A stretch of 64,000 nucleotides of DNA. It comes from Campylobacter concisus (GTDB taxonomy: Bacteria; Campylobacterota; Campylobacteria; Campylobacterales; Campylobacteraceae). This document shows positions 16,397 to 27,800 of the stretch, piece by piece. Numbering within the stretch: position 1 is the stretch's first letter; every line of letters begins with the position of its first letter. A program made the translations under genes and the position numbers. The notes below the pieces were generated by a model. The model saw nothing but the letters and a program-made list of their open reading frames with translations. It was not told the origin of the DNA and ran no database searches. The stretch is from assembly GCF_003048405.1 (NCBI RefSeq), contig NZ_PIQS01000001.1:434001-498000 (forward strand), written 5' to 3'.

Positions 16397-18772
16397 TTAC
16401 TGACATCCCTCACATTCGATCGAGCGGTCAGCTACGTCGTTTAGCTTTTCGCTATCTGGCGACTCAGAGCGTAGATAATAAGTTGATTTTAGTCCAAGCT
16501 CCCATGCAAGCATATAAATTTCACTTAGATAGCCGCCGCTTGCTTTGTCTAGGCTCATAAAGATATTTAGACTTTGCCCTTGATCGATCCATTTTTGGCG
16601 GATCGCACCTGCTTTTATGAGAATTCTCTGATCAAGCTCGTAAGCTGGCGTGTAAAACTGCCAAGTGTCAGGGCTTAAATTTGGCACGACATTTGGGATC
16701 ATACCGCTTAGGTTGTGCTCAAACCACTTGCGTTTATAGACTGGCTCGATGGTCTGAGTAGTGCCGACAAGGATAGAGATCGAGCTAGTTGGAGCGATCG
16801 CCATTAGGTAGCCGTTTCTCATGCCGTCACGCTTGACCCTTTCTCTTAGCTTGTCCCAGTCGCAGACATTTTCGTCAAATAGCCCACCTTTGTCGTTTAA
16901 AAGGGCTTTTGCGTTCTCGTTCGCGGTATCTATCGGCATGATGCCTTTGCTCCATTTTGAGCCCTCAAATTTTGGATAGACGCCCTTTTCTACGGCTAAA
17001 TTTGAGCTAGCATAGATCGCGTTGTAGCTTATGTTTTCCATTATGCTATCAATGAGCGCCAAATGCTCATAACTGCCCCATTTTACGTTTTTCTCAGCTA
17101 GCATTTGCGCCTCGCCCATGACACCAAGGCCGATCGAGCGAGATGATAGGTTTGTGTGTTTTACCTTTTTGTGTGGGTAGAAATTTAGGTCTATAACGTT
17201 ATCAAGCATCCTGATAGCTATCGGCACGACACGCTCGATGTCCTCTTTGCTATTTATCTTGCTTAAATTTATACTTGCAAGGTTGCAAACCGCCGTTTTG
17301 CCCTCGATACTCTCTTTTTCTACGATAAAAATTTGCTTACCTTTTAGGCTATCAAGCGCGCTAAGCTTTTTGGCTTTTTTAGTTATGCCGCTATCGACCG
17401 TGACGTCTTCTTCTTCATCAAATAGCTCCTCGCCGCCATCTTCATAAGTGATCTTGATCTTGTAGTAGTTTGGCGCTGTATTTTGGAAAATTTCAGTGCA
17501 TAAATTTGAGCTTCTGATGATGCCCTCGTGGTCGTTTGGATTTGCTTTGTTGGCATTGTCTTTAAAGCACAAAAATGGCATGCCAGTTTCAAAATAGCTA
17601 GTTAAAATTTTCTTCCAAAGCTCTTTTGCAAGGATGGTGTTTTTCTGGATATTTTCGTCGTTTTCATACTCCAAGTATCTCTTCTCAAACTCCTCGCCGT
17701 AAAGGTCGCAAAGGTCGCTTACTTGAGCTGGGTCAAAAAGACTCCAGCGGCCATTTTCTTTGACACGCTTCATAAATAGGTCGTTTATCCAAAGTGCAGG
17801 GAAAAGCTCGTGCGCACGGCGTCTCTCTTCGCCTGAGTTTTTACGAAGATCGAGAAAATCGCTCACGTCCATGTGCCAAGGCTCGATATAAACGGCGATC
17901 GCGCCCTTTCTAGTGCCTAGCTGATCGACCGCTACTGCGATGTCGTTTGTCACTTTTAAAAATGGTATGATACCGCCAGCTGCGTTTTTATGTCCGTCGA
18001 TACTGCCGCCCATCGCACGCACCTTGCTCCAGTCCCAGCCGATACCGCCGCCAAATTTTGAAAGTAGCGCCATCTCTTTGTAGCTATCAAAAATGCCCTC
18101 GATATTATCAGGCGTGCTGCCTACGTAACAGCTGCTTAGCTGGTGACGCGTCGTACGGGCATTTGAGAGCGTCGGAGTGGCGAGCATCACTTCAAATTTA
18201 GAGATGAGATCGTAAAATTTCTTCGCCCAACCTTGGCTGTCTAGCTCATTTTGCGCAAGGAACATCGCGATCGCCATAAACATATGCTGTGGAAGCTCGA
18301 TTGGCATGCCATTCTTATCTTTGATGAGATAGCGGTCATAAAGCGTTTTGATACCAAGGTATGCAAACTGAAGGTCGCGCTCAGGCTTGATGTAAGCGTT
18401 TAGATCCTCTAAGTCGTACTTCTCTTTTAGCCCAGGGATGATGCGGCCTACCTTTTCGCCCTTTGCGAGGTAGTCTTTTAGGTGGTTGTAGCCATTAAAG
18501 CCGGTTACTTTGTGATAAAGGTCGAACAAAAATAGTCTCGCAGCGACAAATGTCCAATTTGGACGGTCGATGTCGATCTTATCAACTGCTGTTTTTATAA
18601 GAGTTTGCTGAATTTCCTCAGTCGTTATCATATCTCTAAACTGGATTTTCGCATCTACTTCAAGTTCACTAAGGCTTACGTTGCTAAGGCCAAAAACGGC
18701 TTCATTTGTATATTTTTTAATCTTACTTATATCAAGCTCTTCTGTTCTGCCATTACGTTTTATAACTTTCAA
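16397..18772 (-). CDS. nrdA: Class Ia ribonucleoside-diphosphate reductase alpha subunit
   Basis: The 791-residue product has an N-terminal ATP-cone (VIKRNGRTEELDISKIKKY in two parts, residues 3-22). The substrate and active-site cysteines are in LSSCYVGS, SNLCTEIF and AVCNLASINLS, and the C-terminal shuttle pair is CEGC just before the end. It makes deoxyribonucleotides under aerobic or microaerobic conditions with an NrdB radical subunit. No nrdB lies next to it. Start TTG 18772 follows GGAGAG. The order nrdA, broken HEPN-like gene, nrdD places both reductase classes in tandem on one strand. Confidence 0.95.
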   Translation of the reverse strand: MKVIKRNGRTEELDISKIKKYTNEAVFGLSNVSLSELEVDAKIQFRDMITTEEIQQTLIKTAVDKIDIDRPNWTFVAARLFLFDLYHKVTGFNGYNHLKDYLAKGEKVGRIIPGLKEKYDLEDLNAYIKPERDLQFAYLGIKTLYDRYLIKDKNGMPIELPQHMFMAIAMFLAQNELDSQGWAKKFYDLISKFEVMLATPTLSNARTTRHQLSSCYVGSTPDNIEGIFDSYKEMALLSKFGGGIGWDWSKVRAMGGSIDGHKNAAGGIIPFLKVTNDIAVAVDQLGTRKGAIAVYIEPWHMDVSDFLDLRKNSGEERRRAHELFPALWINDLFMKRVKENGRWSLFDPAQVSDLCDLYGEEFEKRYLEYENDENIQKNTILAKELWKKILTSYFETGMPFLCFKDNANKANPNDHEGIIRSSNLCTEIFQNTAPNYYKIKITYEDGGEELFDEEEDVTVDSGITKKAKKLSALDSLKGKQIFIVEKESIEGKTAVCNLASINLSKINSKEDIERVVPIAIRMLDNVIDLNFYPHKKVKHTNLSSRSIGLGVMGEAQMLAEKNVKWGSYEHLALIDSIMENISYNAIYASSNLAVEKGVYPKFEGSKWSKGIMPIDTANENAKALLNDKGGLFDENVCDWDKLRERVKRDGMRNGYLMAIAPTSSISILVGTTQTIEPVYKRKWFEHNLSGMIPNVVPNLSPDTWQFYTPAYELDQRILIKAGAIRQKWIDQGQSLNIFMSLDKASGGYLSEIYMLAWELGLKSTYYLRSESPDSEKLNDVADRSIECEGCQ

Positions 18773-18957
18773 AAATATCTCTCCATGTTAAATTTTAATT
18801 TGGGATTTTATCCAAAAGGAGATAAAAACTCTCTTTGTTAAAAAAGTGATTTTAGATATAAAATTTAATTCGAAAAATAATATTTTATTTTTAAAAAATT
18901 AAAAAATTTGATCTTATTTTAAAATGATTGTAAAAATTTTTGAAGCGATGTCTTGAA

Positions 18958-18983
18958 GCAAGAAGCATAAATTTGCCTCTTGC
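18958..18983 (-). terminator. Hairpin downstream of purB
   Basis: Bases 18958-18966 pair with 18975-18983 over 9 positions, allowing one G-U pair in the minus-strand RNA, with an 8-base loop. It lies just beyond the purB stop. A U-tract is lacking, so the call is moderate. Confidence 0.45.
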
Positions 18984-18991
18984 ATTTAAAT

Positions 18992-20323
18992 TTACTTACC
19001 AAAGACTCTAGCGAAAATTTTATCTACATTTTTGGTGTAGTAGTTGTAGTCAAAGCACTCTTTGATCTCATCTTTGCTAAGGCTCTTAGTTAGGTCCTCG
19101 TCGTTTAGCAAATTTTGTAAAAATAGACTGTGACCTTGCTCGTCTATCGCTTTTTTGCCCTCTTGTAAGTCCGCCCAGACCTTCATGGCGTTGCGCTGAA
19201 CGATTTTGTAAGCATCCTCTCTAGAGATTCCACGCTGTGGTAGCTGCAAAAGCACGCGCTGTGAAAAGACTAAGCCACCTGTTAAATTTAAATTTTTCAT
19301 CATATTTTCTGGATAGACGACTAAATTTGCTATCAAATTTTTGATGCGAACCAGCATAAAATCAGCGGTGATAAACATATCTGGTAGGATAAATCTCTCG
19401 ACCGAGCTGTGGCTGATGTCACGCTCGTGCCAAAGGGCGACGTTTTCAAGTGCAGGTGTGACGTATGAGCGTAGCACTCTACAAAGGCCGGTGATGTTTT
19501 CACTAAGGACTGGATTGCGTTTATGTGGCATAGCACTTGAGCCCTTTTGTCCTGGGCTAAAATACTCCTCCGCCTCATAAACCTCCGTCCTTTGGTAGTG
19601 TCTAATGGCAACTGCGATCTTCTCGCAAGTAGAAGCCAAGATAGCGATAGCGCTTACCACATGTGCGTAGCGGTCGCGCTGGATCACTTGATTTGATGCT
19701 GGGGCAGCTTTGAGGTCTAGCTCCTCACATGTCAGCTCTTCAAATTCCATCGGAGCGTGGGCTAAATTTCCCATAGCGCCTGAGAGTTTGCCGTAGCTGA
19801 TAGTATCTTTTGCATCTTTGATGAGCTTTAGAGCCCTTGCGATCTCGTCATACCAGATGGCAAGCACAAGGCCAAAAGTTATCGGCTCGCCGTGGATGCC
19901 GTGGCTTCTGCCGACCATGAGCGTGTGCTTATGCTCGTTTGCTCTGTTTTTGACCGCCTGCATGAACTCCTCTACGTCACTAATGATGAGCTCTAGGCTC
20001 TCTTTCATCTGAAGTGCGACGGCTGTGTCGATGCAGTCGCTTGAGGTCATACCGTAGTGCACAAACCTACTCTCCTCGCCAAGGCTCTCGCTGACGCTTG
20101 TTAAAAAAGCGATGACATCGTGCTTTGTCGTCTTTTCTATCTCGTCGATGCGAGCCACTTCAAATTTAGCGTTTTTGCAAATTTTCTCGCAATCACTGTC
20201 ATTTATAAAGCCGAGCTTATTCCAAGCCTTAACGGCAGCTTTTTCTACCTTGAGCCAAGCATCGTATTTTGCTTGTATGCTCCACTTTTCAGCCATATCC
20301 TTGCGTGAGTATCTTTCGACCAT
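18992..20323 (-). CDS. purB: Adenylosuccinate lyase
   Basis: PurB cleaves SAICAR to AICAR and adenylosuccinate to AMP in purine synthesis. The 443-residue product carries [14 protein letters not shown] (about residues 128-141) with a catalytic His, and the family signature [11 protein letters not shown] (about 260-270). I chose ATG 20323 ([10 protein letters not shown]) because AAAGG precedes it and this is the usual family N-terminus; an in-frame upstream codon would add 11 unusual residues. It is a single gene, divergent from the RluA-like gene. Confidence 0.95.
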   Translation of the reverse strand: MVERYSRKDMAEKWSIQAKYDAWLKVEKAAVKAWNKLGFINDSDCEKICKNAKFEVARIDEIEKTTKHDVIAFLTSVSESLGEESRFVHYGMTSSDCIDTAVALQMKESLELIISDVEEFMQAVKNRANEHKHTLMVGRSHGIHGEPITFGLVLAIWYDEIARALKLIKDAKDTISYGKLSGAMGNLAHAPMEFEELTCEELDLKAAPASNQVIQRDRYAHVVSAIAILASTCEKIAVAIRHYQRTEVYEAEEYFSPGQKGSSAMPHKRNPVLSENITGLCRVLRSYVTPALENVALWHERDISHSSVERFILPDMFITADFMLVRIKNLIANLVVYPENMMKNLNLTGGLVFSQRVLLQLPQRGISREDAYKIVQRNAMKVWADLQEGKKAIDEQGHSLFLQNLLNDEDLTKSLSKDEIKECFDYNYYTKNVDKIFARVFGK

Positions 20324-20507
20324 TGTTGAACCTTTTGTATTAGTTTTCTTTATCATAAAAGTAAATTTTAGCCTTGAAAGCTAAAAATCACATAGTATAA
20401 TTTTATAAAATTTAAGTTTTGATTATATAAAATCCGGGCTGAAATGTCGGTTATACGCTTATAAATTTGGGCTTAAGATAGCTCGCTCGTTTTTCAAAGG
20501 ATCAATT

Positions 20508-21428
20508 TTGCCCTATGTAAATAAATTTATCGTCACTGCAGATCATCAAAAAGCTTACGAAATTTTACTGCAAAATGGCTTTAACATGAGCCAAACCCAG
20601 TGTCTCATCGACAAAGGTAGGCTGATCTGTGGCGGCAGTGTCGTGAGCGAGAAAAATGCCATTTTGTGTGGCGATGTTTTTTTGATCGACTATGAGGCCA
20701 AGCCAAAGGGACTAAAGCCGATCTTTGAGTGCGAGAGCTTTGCGGTATTTGACAAGCCAAGCGGTGTGCTGAGCCACCCAAATGGCAGACACTGCAACTA
20801 CTCGCTAAATGACGAAATTTACACGCTTTTTGGACGAGATGCGAGCGTGGCACATAGGCTGGACTTTGAAACAAGTGGCGTGATAGTCGTGGGCAAAGAT
20901 AGAAATTCTACGATAAAACTAAAGAAAATCTTTGAAAACCGAGAGGTTTCTAAAAGCTATGTCGCGATGGTGCAAGGCAAGGTCGAGCGAGAATTTACGA
21001 TCGATGCTAAGATGGATCTAGCAAACAACTACGACGATGTGAAAATGCGAATGCAAATTTGCGAAAACGGCAAGAGCGCTGTGACTAAAATTTTGCCTAT
21101 AAAGTATTTTGACGATATCGATACGACTTTGGTTCGTGCTATACCACTCACTGGCAGGCAGCATCAAATTCGCTTGCATTTGTTTCATGTGAAACACAAG
21201 ATCCTTGGCGAACCACTTTATGGTTTGTCGCGTCCGCAGATCGAGAAAATTTTAGACAAAGAGATAAGCGAGCGTGAGCGGATAAATTTAACTGGGGCAA
21301 AGAGGCTCTTACTTCACTCGGATGAGATCTCTTTTAAATTTGATGAAATTTTTTACAATATTAAAAGCAAATTTGAAGCCGAAAGTGAGTTTTATAAATT
21401 TGCAAAAGAAAGTTTTATTTTAGCCTAA
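20508..21428 (+). CDS. RluA-family pseudouridine synthase
   Basis: The 306-residue product converts a specific uridine in rRNA or tRNA to pseudouridine. An N-terminal S4-like RNA-binding part (about 1-65) is followed by the catalytic domain with HRLDFETSGVIVVGK (about residues 115-129), whose Asp in HRLD is the nucleophile. LTGRQHQIRLHL is the second conserved block (about 215-226). The start is TTG 20508 after AAAGGA. Which uridine it targets is not evident. Its 3' end overlaps the convergent HTH gene by 14 bases. Confidence 0.9.
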   Translation: MPYVNKFIVTADHQKAYEILLQNGFNMSQTQCLIDKGRLICGGSVVSEKNAILCGDVFLIDYEAKPKGLKPIFECESFAVFDKPSGVLSHPNGRHCNYSLNDEIYTLFGRDASVAHRLDFETSGVIVVGKDRNSTIKLKKIFENREVSKSYVAMVQGKVEREFTIDAKMDLANNYDDVKMRMQICENGKSAVTKILPIKYFDDIDTTLVRAIPLTGRQHQIRLHLFHVKHKILGEPLYGLSRPQIEKILDKEISERERINLTGAKRLLLHSDEISFKFDEIFYNIKSKFEAESEFYKFAKESFILA

Positions 21429-21618
21429 GGGTTTTATTTTCTTCTGCAAGTTTTTCTAACTCTATTAAATTTTCTCTACTTTGTGCTAAAAACTCATCAA
21501 ATTTAAAACCTAGCACTACTATTCTATAAAGCTCTGGTTTATTTTTTCTCCAATTATAGATAGTTTTTGCGTCTACTTTTAAAATCCCAGCCATATCACG
21601 TTGTGTTAAATTTGCCAT
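21415..21618 (-). CDS. Small helix-turn-helix protein, 67 aa
   Basis: The product begins MANLTQRDMAGILKVDAKTI and contains a clear helix-turn-helix (about residues 5-26, ending in TIYNWRKNKPELY), then a helical tail rich in Leu and Glu (EFLAQSRENLIELEKLAEE). This suggests a small DNA-binding regulator. ATG 21618 has AGGATC 6 bases before it; a longer frame to 21672 adds residues without a ribosome site. It stands alone between the RluA-like gene and a divergent membrane protein gene. The target is unknown. Confidence 0.7.
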   Translation of the reverse strand: MANLTQRDMAGILKVDAKTIYNWRKNKPELYRIVVLGFKFDEFLAQSRENLIELEKLAEENKTLRLK

Positions 21619-21782
21619 TCTTGATCCTACTTTTTGGGAGATTTTAAAGTAAAGCTTTATAACTTTTAACAAAGTAAATATTTCTTACTTATATTTAAAT
21701 ATAAGTAACTATTCCTTTAATTTATTATTTATTAAGAACATAACAGGTAATATTTCCATTTAAATATTTAAAAGGAGGCAAG

Positions 21783-22148
21783 ATGAATAAAATCATCAAA
21801 AAGACATTTGGGGGACTTAGTATGTCATATTATTTAAGACATCTATTTTTTGGCGCTATAATGGCGGTATTTTTTATATATATGTTTTACAATTTAGGTA
21901 GAGCATCGATTTTAGTGGCTATTGTTTTTGCGATAAATGCTCTAATTTATCCGTATTCGCGTTTTGTTTATGAAAGTATAGTCGATTTTATTTTTGGGAA
22001 TAATGTCTTTTTTGTAAATGCATTATTTTTACTTGCAACCAAAATTATAACTATGCTTATATGTTTTGGCTTTGCTATATTTATCGCGCCTATTGGACTT
22101 ATATATCTTTACTACTATCACAGCAAAAATAAAACCTTTGACGAGTAG
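21783..22148 (+). CDS. Small integral membrane protein, 121 aa
   Basis: I do not recognise the family. After a basic N-terminus (MNKIIKKTFGGLS), three or four hydrophobic segments are visible (about 20-38, 42-58, 70-92, 95-112), so it is an inner-membrane protein. It has an unusually strong ribosome site (AAAGGAGGCAAG). The divergent HTH gene ends up sharing the upstream 160-base AT-rich region and might regulate it; that is inference only. Confidence 0.65.
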   Translation: MNKIIKKTFGGLSMSYYLRHLFFGAIMAVFFIYMFYNLGRASILVAIVFAINALIYPYSRFVYESIVDFIFGNNVFFVNALFLLATKIITMLICFGFAIFIAPIGLIYLYYYHSKNKTFDE

Positions 22149-22155
22149 ATTTTAT

Positions 22156-22193
22156 AAGCTAAACTTTAGTTTATACTTGCATAAGTTTGGCTT
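22156..22193. terminator. Hairpin between convergent genes
   Basis: Bases 22156-22165 pair with 22184-22193 with one G-T wobble, and the loop is 18 bases. It lies between the stop of the membrane protein gene and the stop of the small ORF behind rlmN. The long loop makes it a moderate call. Confidence 0.4.
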
Positions 22194-22222
22194 TAATATC
22201 TTAATCAAAAATTTTAAAACTA

Positions 22223-22318
22223 CTATTTCTCTCCAGATATAACTTTAATAAGTCCAAAGACTCCAACTCCAACTACGATACATATAAAAACTATCTCAGC
22301 GATATCAAGAGCTGTCAT
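22223..22318 (-). CDS. Small hydrophobic protein coupled to rlmN, 31 aa
   Basis: A 31-codon ORF starts at ATG 22318, overlapping the rlmN stop TGA as ATGA. The product is one membrane helix (residues 5-26: [19 protein letters not shown]) with a short charged end, ISGEK. The exact coupling and sensible hydrophobic product argue for a real gene. C. jejuni has a small hydrophobic protein gene (Cj1714) next to its rlmN, which I take as the counterpart from memory. Function is unknown. Confidence 0.7.
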   Translation of the reverse strand: MTALDIAEIVFICIVVGVGVFGLIKVISGEK

Positions 22319-23460
22319 TTTTTACTCACGTTAGTTTTATCGTTAGTCGGTTTTTCTTCTATTTTAGCTACGTTCTTATCGCTAACGTTAATTCTGAATT
22401 TTGGATTTTCATTTCGCTGTTTTAGCTGTCCACAAGCCGCACTTATATCAAGGCCTTTACTCTGTCTGATCGTACAAGTAACACCGTGATCTCTTAGATA
22501 TTCTTGAAATTTTAGCATGCTGGTAAGCTCAGGTCGTCCAAATTCACTACCCTCATGTGGATTAAAATATATAAGATTTACCTTCGCTTTTATACCATGA
22601 AGTAGTTTTACCAACTTTTTAGCATCACTCACGCTATCGTTTAAATCCTTGATAACAAGGTATTCAAACATTACACGCTTGCGCATATCGATAGGAAATC
22701 CCCTAACGGCATCCATAACAGCCTCAATATTATACGCCTTATTTATCGGCATTAGACGGCTTCTAAGCTCATTAGTAACAGCATGAAGCGATATGGCCAA
22801 TAACACGCCAAGATCCATCTCACCAAGCTTTTTTATCTGGCTACCAAGGCCACTAGTTGAAACTGTTTGACGACGTGGCGATATGGCTAGACCCTCGTTA
22901 AGAGCTAAAATTTTGATAGCTTTACTAACGTTAGTAAGATTATCGAGTGGCTCACCCATACCCATATAAACAACATTTATACGTCTTTCATAAGGTATCT
23001 TATTCTCTCTTTTTATCCATAAAATTTGTCCAACGATCTCGCCTGCAGTCAAATTTCTAACAAGCCCGCCCTTTGCTGTTAGACAAAAAGCACATCCCAT
23101 CTTACAGCCAACCTGTGAGCTAACACAAACCGTATAACGAGCATGGCGACTGACCTTTCCATTCTCATCACTAATCTCCTCCTTCATCGGGAGTAAGACA
23201 CTCTCTATCTTTAGCCCATCTTTTAGCTCAAAAAGATACTTAATCGAACCATCGCTACTTTGCTCAAATTTTACACATTTTAAAGGATCGATATAAAATT
23301 TTTCAGCTAGATCTTGACGCATATCTTTAGGCAAATTCAGCATTTGGCTAAAATCGGTTGCATTTTTCTTATATATCCACTCATAGATTTGTGTTGCTCT
23401 AAATGATGGAGAAACTAACTCTTTTAGCTCATCGATACTAAGATCAAGCAAATTTATCAC
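22315..23460 (-). CDS. rlmN: Dual-specificity RNA methyltransferase RlmN
   Basis: RlmN methylates C2 of A2503 in 23S rRNA and A37 in some tRNAs by radical SAM chemistry. The 381-residue product has the [10 protein letters not shown] cluster (CxxxCxxC with the preceding Cys of GCKMGC, about residues 118-126). The two extra catalytic cysteines are in SAACGQ near residue 350 and in the cluster region. It has a short charged C-terminal tail beyond the usual end. Its start overlaps the preceding nucleoside-phosphorylase-like gene by 4 bases, so it is within a coupled operon. Confidence 0.95.
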   Translation of the reverse strand: MINLLDLSIDELKELVSPSFRATQIYEWIYKKNATDFSQMLNLPKDMRQDLAEKFYIDPLKCVKFEQSSDGSIKYLFELKDGLKIESVLLPMKEEISDENGKVSRHARYTVCVSSQVGCKMGCAFCLTAKGGLVRNLTAGEIVGQILWIKRENKIPYERRINVVYMGMGEPLDNLTNVSKAIKILALNEGLAISPRRQTVSTSGLGSQIKKLGEMDLGVLLAISLHAVTNELRSRLMPINKAYNIEAVMDAVRGFPIDMRKRVMFEYLVIKDLNDSVSDAKKLVKLLHGIKAKVNLIYFNPHEGSEFGRPELTSMLKFQEYLRDHGVTCTIRQSKGLDISAACGQLKQRNENPKFRINVSDKNVAKIEEKPTNDKTNVSKK

Positions 23461-24137
23461 ATATTTTCCTTTATATATTTTGTTAGAATTTTCTTGGCCT
23501 CTGCGTGATTTTTTATAAAATCAGTATGTGCATTTTTATTACAAAAATTTGTCGCTATGAAAATTCCATAAGCCGGAATTTTAAAAATTTGAGCCGCTTT
23601 TAGAACAGAAAAAAACTCCATATTTTCTAAAAAATAACCCTTTTCAAACATCTTATGAGCCAAATTTTTGTCTGTAGTTATGAAATTTGATGAATTTGTT
23701 TTGATAGTTCCACGTGAAACTATAGAAGAAATTTCATACTCAATCGGTGAATAAGATCTATTTTCTACGCTAGAAATTTCAATATTTGCCCCAACCGAAC
23801 TTTCATAAATTTGTAAAATTTCACCGTCTTTATAAAGACCTGCCGAGCCAACGAAAACTATTTTTTCTGGCATCTGGTATAAATTTCGTTCAGGATTTTT
23901 TGACAAATTTTGGCTTAGATTTTGCAGCTCTGGATTTGATGAGTTTGCAAATTTAGCCTCGATCTTTGCAAGATAGTGAGGATCAATGTTTTTTAAATTT
24001 ATGCCCTTTTCTTCCGCTCCAATACATGCTCGTTTCTGCAAAAAATTTGTCAAATTTATCGCCATATCAACTAGCCCCACACCCATTGGCAAAGCAAAGT
24101 CAAAAATTTCATTTTTTCCTGCTGAGATAACTAACAT
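23457..24137 (-). CDS. Nucleoside phosphorylase superfamily protein, function unknown
   Basis: The 226-residue product looks like a divergent member of the PNP/UDP phosphorylase fold: [14 protein letters not shown] in the middle, a conserved-looking NFITTDK segment, and [15 protein letters not shown] (about residues 178-192), where these enzymes place a ribose-binding Met-Glu pair. The counterpart in C. jejuni lies in the same position between ksgA and rlmN. ATG 24137 overlaps the hisF stop TGA by one base; a TTG one codon earlier is less likely. The substrate is unknown, so I do not assign futalosine or MTA hydrolase activity. Confidence 0.65.
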   Translation of the reverse strand: MLVISAGKNEIFDFALPMGVGLVDMAINLTNFLQKRACIGAEEKGINLKNIDPHYLAKIEAKFANSSNPELQNLSQNLSKNPERNLYQMPEKIVFVGSAGLYKDGEILQIYESSVGANIEISSVENRSYSPIEYEISSIVSRGTIKTNSSNFITTDKNLAHKMFEKGYFLENMEFFSVLKAAQIFKIPAYGIFIATNFCNKNAHTDFIKNHAEAKKILTKYIKENM

Positions 24138-24892
24138 CAAAGCCTAACCTCAACGCCATTTGTCTTGAGATACTCTTTTAGCTTTTTTATCTCGATTTCG
24201 CCAAAGTGAAAGATCGAAGCAGCTAAACACGCATCAGCCCCGACTTCAAAAGCCTCTTTAAAGTGCTCCATCTTACCAGCGCCGCCACTTGCGATAGTTG
24301 GTATAGAAAGCGTGCTAAATACCTTTGTTAGCTCAAGGTTAAAACCCTGTTTGACACCGTCGTTATCCATGGACGTTAGCAATATCTCCCCTGCTCCACG
24401 CGACTCGACCTCTTTCGCCCAAGAAAAGGCATCTTTTTTGGTATCGATCCTGCCACCATTTATAAAAACACTATAACCATTTTCGATCTTCTTCGCATCG
24501 ATCGCAATTACGACACATTGTGAGCCAAATTTCTTAGCTGCCTCATCAATCAAATTTGGCTCTTGTATAACTGATGAATTTAAGCTTACTTTATCGCAGC
24601 CAGCATTTAAAAGGCGAGAGATATCATCGATCGTGCGTATACCTCCGCCAACTGTTAGTGGGATAAAAAGCTTACTTGCGACCTTTTTTACGACATCAAC
24701 TATCGTATCACGCCCAAGATGAGAGGCAGTGATATCTAAAAAGCAAAGCTCATCAGCGCCCTCGTCATTGTATCTTTTGGCTATTTCGACAGGATCTCCA
24801 GCATCGACAAGCCCTACAAAATTTACACCCTTTACGACTCTGCCATCTTTTACATCAAGGCATGGGATTATGCGTTTTGCAAAATGATTCAA
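24137..24892 (-). CDS. hisF: Imidazole glycerol phosphate synthase cyclase subunit
   Basis: HisF, with HisH, turns PRFAR and ammonia into imidazole glycerol phosphate and AICAR in histidine synthesis. The 251-residue TIM barrel starts with [16 protein letters not shown], with the catalytic Asp in CLDV. The phosphate-binding loops TVGGGIR (about residues 82-88) and [11 protein letters not shown] (about 220) and the second acidic site [12 protein letters not shown] (about 172-183) are intact. The other his genes are not nearby. It overlaps the helicase gene upstream by 4 bases. Confidence 0.95.
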   Translation of the reverse strand: MNHFAKRIIPCLDVKDGRVVKGVNFVGLVDAGDPVEIAKRYNDEGADELCFLDITASHLGRDTIVDVVKKVASKLFIPLTVGGGIRTIDDISRLLNAGCDKVSLNSSVIQEPNLIDEAAKKFGSQCVVIAIDAKKIENGYSVFINGGRIDTKKDAFSWAKEVESRGAGEILLTSMDNDGVKQGFNLELTKVFSTLSIPTIASGGAGKMEHFKEAFEVGADACLAASIFHFGEIEIKKLKEYLKTNGVEVRL

Positions 24893-27800
24893 ATCTGTCC
24901 TTTATCTATTTTTCTAGCTGCTACCTTAAAATATGGCAAATTAGACCAATTTTCTCGGTTACCAACTATATAAACAACCTCTTTTGCTCTTGTTAGTGCT
25001 ACATTTAGTAAATTTGGCGTACTAGCAGCCCATGCTCTAGCGCCTTTTGTGGCACCGCCAAGGACAAAGATAACAACATCGGCTTCTTTGCCTTGCATAG
25101 TGTGAATGGTACCAGCCCCTTTTAAATTTTTACAAACATCTTTAAAAGGTGTTATTATTTTAATGCTATCTTTTAGCTTGGCTAGCTTACCATCTAAAAG
25201 CTCTTTAATGATCATGCCTTCAGCTTTATTATAATTACCTATCCATTCATCACTACTAACATCAATCCATTCTGTTTTGATATTAGGATCACTAAGTTTG
25301 CTTTCACTACCTCTACCAAGTATCATCATATCATCATATGTTGTTTCGTTTGAAATTTTAAACATAGGGTTGGCGCACCTTCTATGAACGATAAGTGGCG
25401 AACCAACCCAAATGGACTTACCATCTCCTTTTATATATGTACCAATATTTTGTACTTTATCGGCTCGAAGTTGAACTGATGATTTTAGTAGATTAAACTC
25501 ATCTTTTGCATCGCAGTAGCGTAAAATGGCGTTATTTAAAGCTGGTGGCAATGTTACAACGGGCTCAAGTTGAAGTGGATCACCAACCACCACAGCCATG
25601 TTCGAACGAAGCAATGCACCTAATGCGTTAGTTAAATTTGCCTGCCCTGCTTCATCTATTAAGAGCAAACCTATATCGCCATTTAGTAGCTCTTTAAAGG
25701 TATTATTAAAAGATGCGAAAGTAGAACTAACAACTGGCGTTAGTAAAAATAATCCTTTTATTATTTCACGTCTATCTTTAGCCTCAAGCCCGTTTTTCTC
25801 AGCCATTTTTTCATCATTAAATATAACGCTAAGAGCTCGTAAATTTGTTCTAACAGCTTCTTTCCAAGCAAAGATAGTAGCTTTATGCAGATTAAGTGCT
25901 TCTTTAAAAAGCTTGATTCTTGCGTTAAAAAGCTTTGTCTTGTAGGATTTCTCATCAAGATCAAGCTCCATCATAAATGGCATACTCTTTTGTATTTCTT
26001 CATTGCTCTGATTAAAAGTACCATTTAAAAAGCTATCAAGTTCTTCACTTCTGCCAATTAATTTTTGACGTCTAACAAAGTCACCATTAAGTTTGTTGAG
26101 ATGGTCTATCTTGGTGTTAAGTTCTAAAATTTTCTCTTCAAGCTGAGTTATTTGAGCTTTTAGTTCGTTTAATTTTGCTTCATTCTTCTCTTTATTTTCA
26201 CTATTTTGCTTACTTGCTTTCAAATTTTGCTCAGCTATTTGGCGATTTATCTCACTAACTTTTTGCGCTTCATTGTTATATTTTTCAAAAGCTTGTGTCT
26301 TTAAAATTTGCTGGAAAATAAAAAATAATGGCTTTGGAGGCGCACTGAGATACTCTTGTAAAATTTCATTTTGGTCAATAAGCTTTGTTAGCTCGTTAGC
26401 TTCAGTAGTCTTTTGCTCTAGCTCATTTTTGCTCAAATCTAGTTCATCTATTAGTGGCCTTAAAAGCTCGTCTATTTGCCTTGCTGAATTATAGTTATCA
26501 AGTCTTTTATCGATATTTATAAGCTCACTATTTATACTTTTTAGCTCCTCTTCTTTGATCCTGATCTCGCTAAAAAGTAGATTTACTTCGTATAGGGCTT
26601 GATTAAATTTCTCCTTTGCCTCGTCGTAATCATCAATTCCTTCTCCAGTAGCCAAGTATTTGCCAAGCCCCATCAAAAAACCATCTTGTTCTATAAATTC
26701 TTTAAATTCTTTTGAAACATCTTCAAACTGACTATGCGTTTTTTCGATCTTTACGCCATTAATCGCGTTAAAAATAAAATTTAACTTATTTTGCTTTGAG
26801 CCAAGAGGTATGCAAAAAAGTCCCCATGCAGGTTTTGAGATAAAAGATTTTTCTCCAAAATTTGTCTTTTCATCGGCCGAGAGAAGCCTTGTAGCTATAA
26901 ATTTAAAATAATCAATCTCGCCTGCGTAACTACCGATGCTTTTTAATTGGCTAAGCTCTTTACTTAAAATTTCAACCGCACCGTTATTACAAGAGCTAAC
27001 AACCATCTCATAGCCCTGAAGTTCTTTATTTAGAGTAAAATAAAGCACCTTATCGCTACTATCTCGAACTGGAGAAAAGATATCATGTCTACTCATTTGT
27101 GCGAGCTTCATCGCTCTAAGTGTAACAACTTCAGCCATTACGTCTTTTAAAAGCGTTGTTTTACCAGTGCCTGGAGCGCCATTTACGCTATAAATTCCAC
27201 CACTTTTTTCTTTAAATTTTTTAATGATGTTATTAACGGCAATTTGCTGTGAAAAATTTAGAGCGAAGTCACTAGCAAAGGCCGATCTTGGATACTCTTC
27301 TGCTTTAAAAAAATCTCTAACAAGCCTTTTATTTTGCTCATCCCTTACATCAAGTCTTTCAAATTTATTCTCACTGCCCTCGTCCAAAAACTGATCCGTT
27401 AGCTCATGCGTCCTGCCTGACTCGTAAAATTTTATAAGCAAATTTATATCATCTATAAAAAAGCTATTTAAAAGGCTATCATTTTCTTTAAAATTTGGAT
27501 TTATAATCTTTATTTCAAGCCTTAAGAAATCATTACAAAATGGTGTTTTAAGTGCACTTTTTAGCTCATCGTTTATAAGCTTTATATATTTGCCAAATTC
27601 CATTTTTTCTTTATAGATAGATAGCTTGTCTTTTATGCGCTCGCACTCTTTGCTAAAGTCACTTTGGCTTATCTCTTTTAGATGATCTAGGCGAGCCATT
27701 GCCCAAGGAGCTGTTGAGATGAAAAGATCATCAGACGAGTTTGGTGTAAAAAACGGAGTTAAATCATCATCTAAATTTACATCTTTTAAAGCAAAATTTT

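Noticed and set aside
23457..24137. Futalosine hydrolase or MTA/SAH nucleosidase
   Set aside because: Only weak phosphorylase-fold features are visible, and Campylobacter is known to use a separate MTAN for the futalosine step, so a specific name is not justified.
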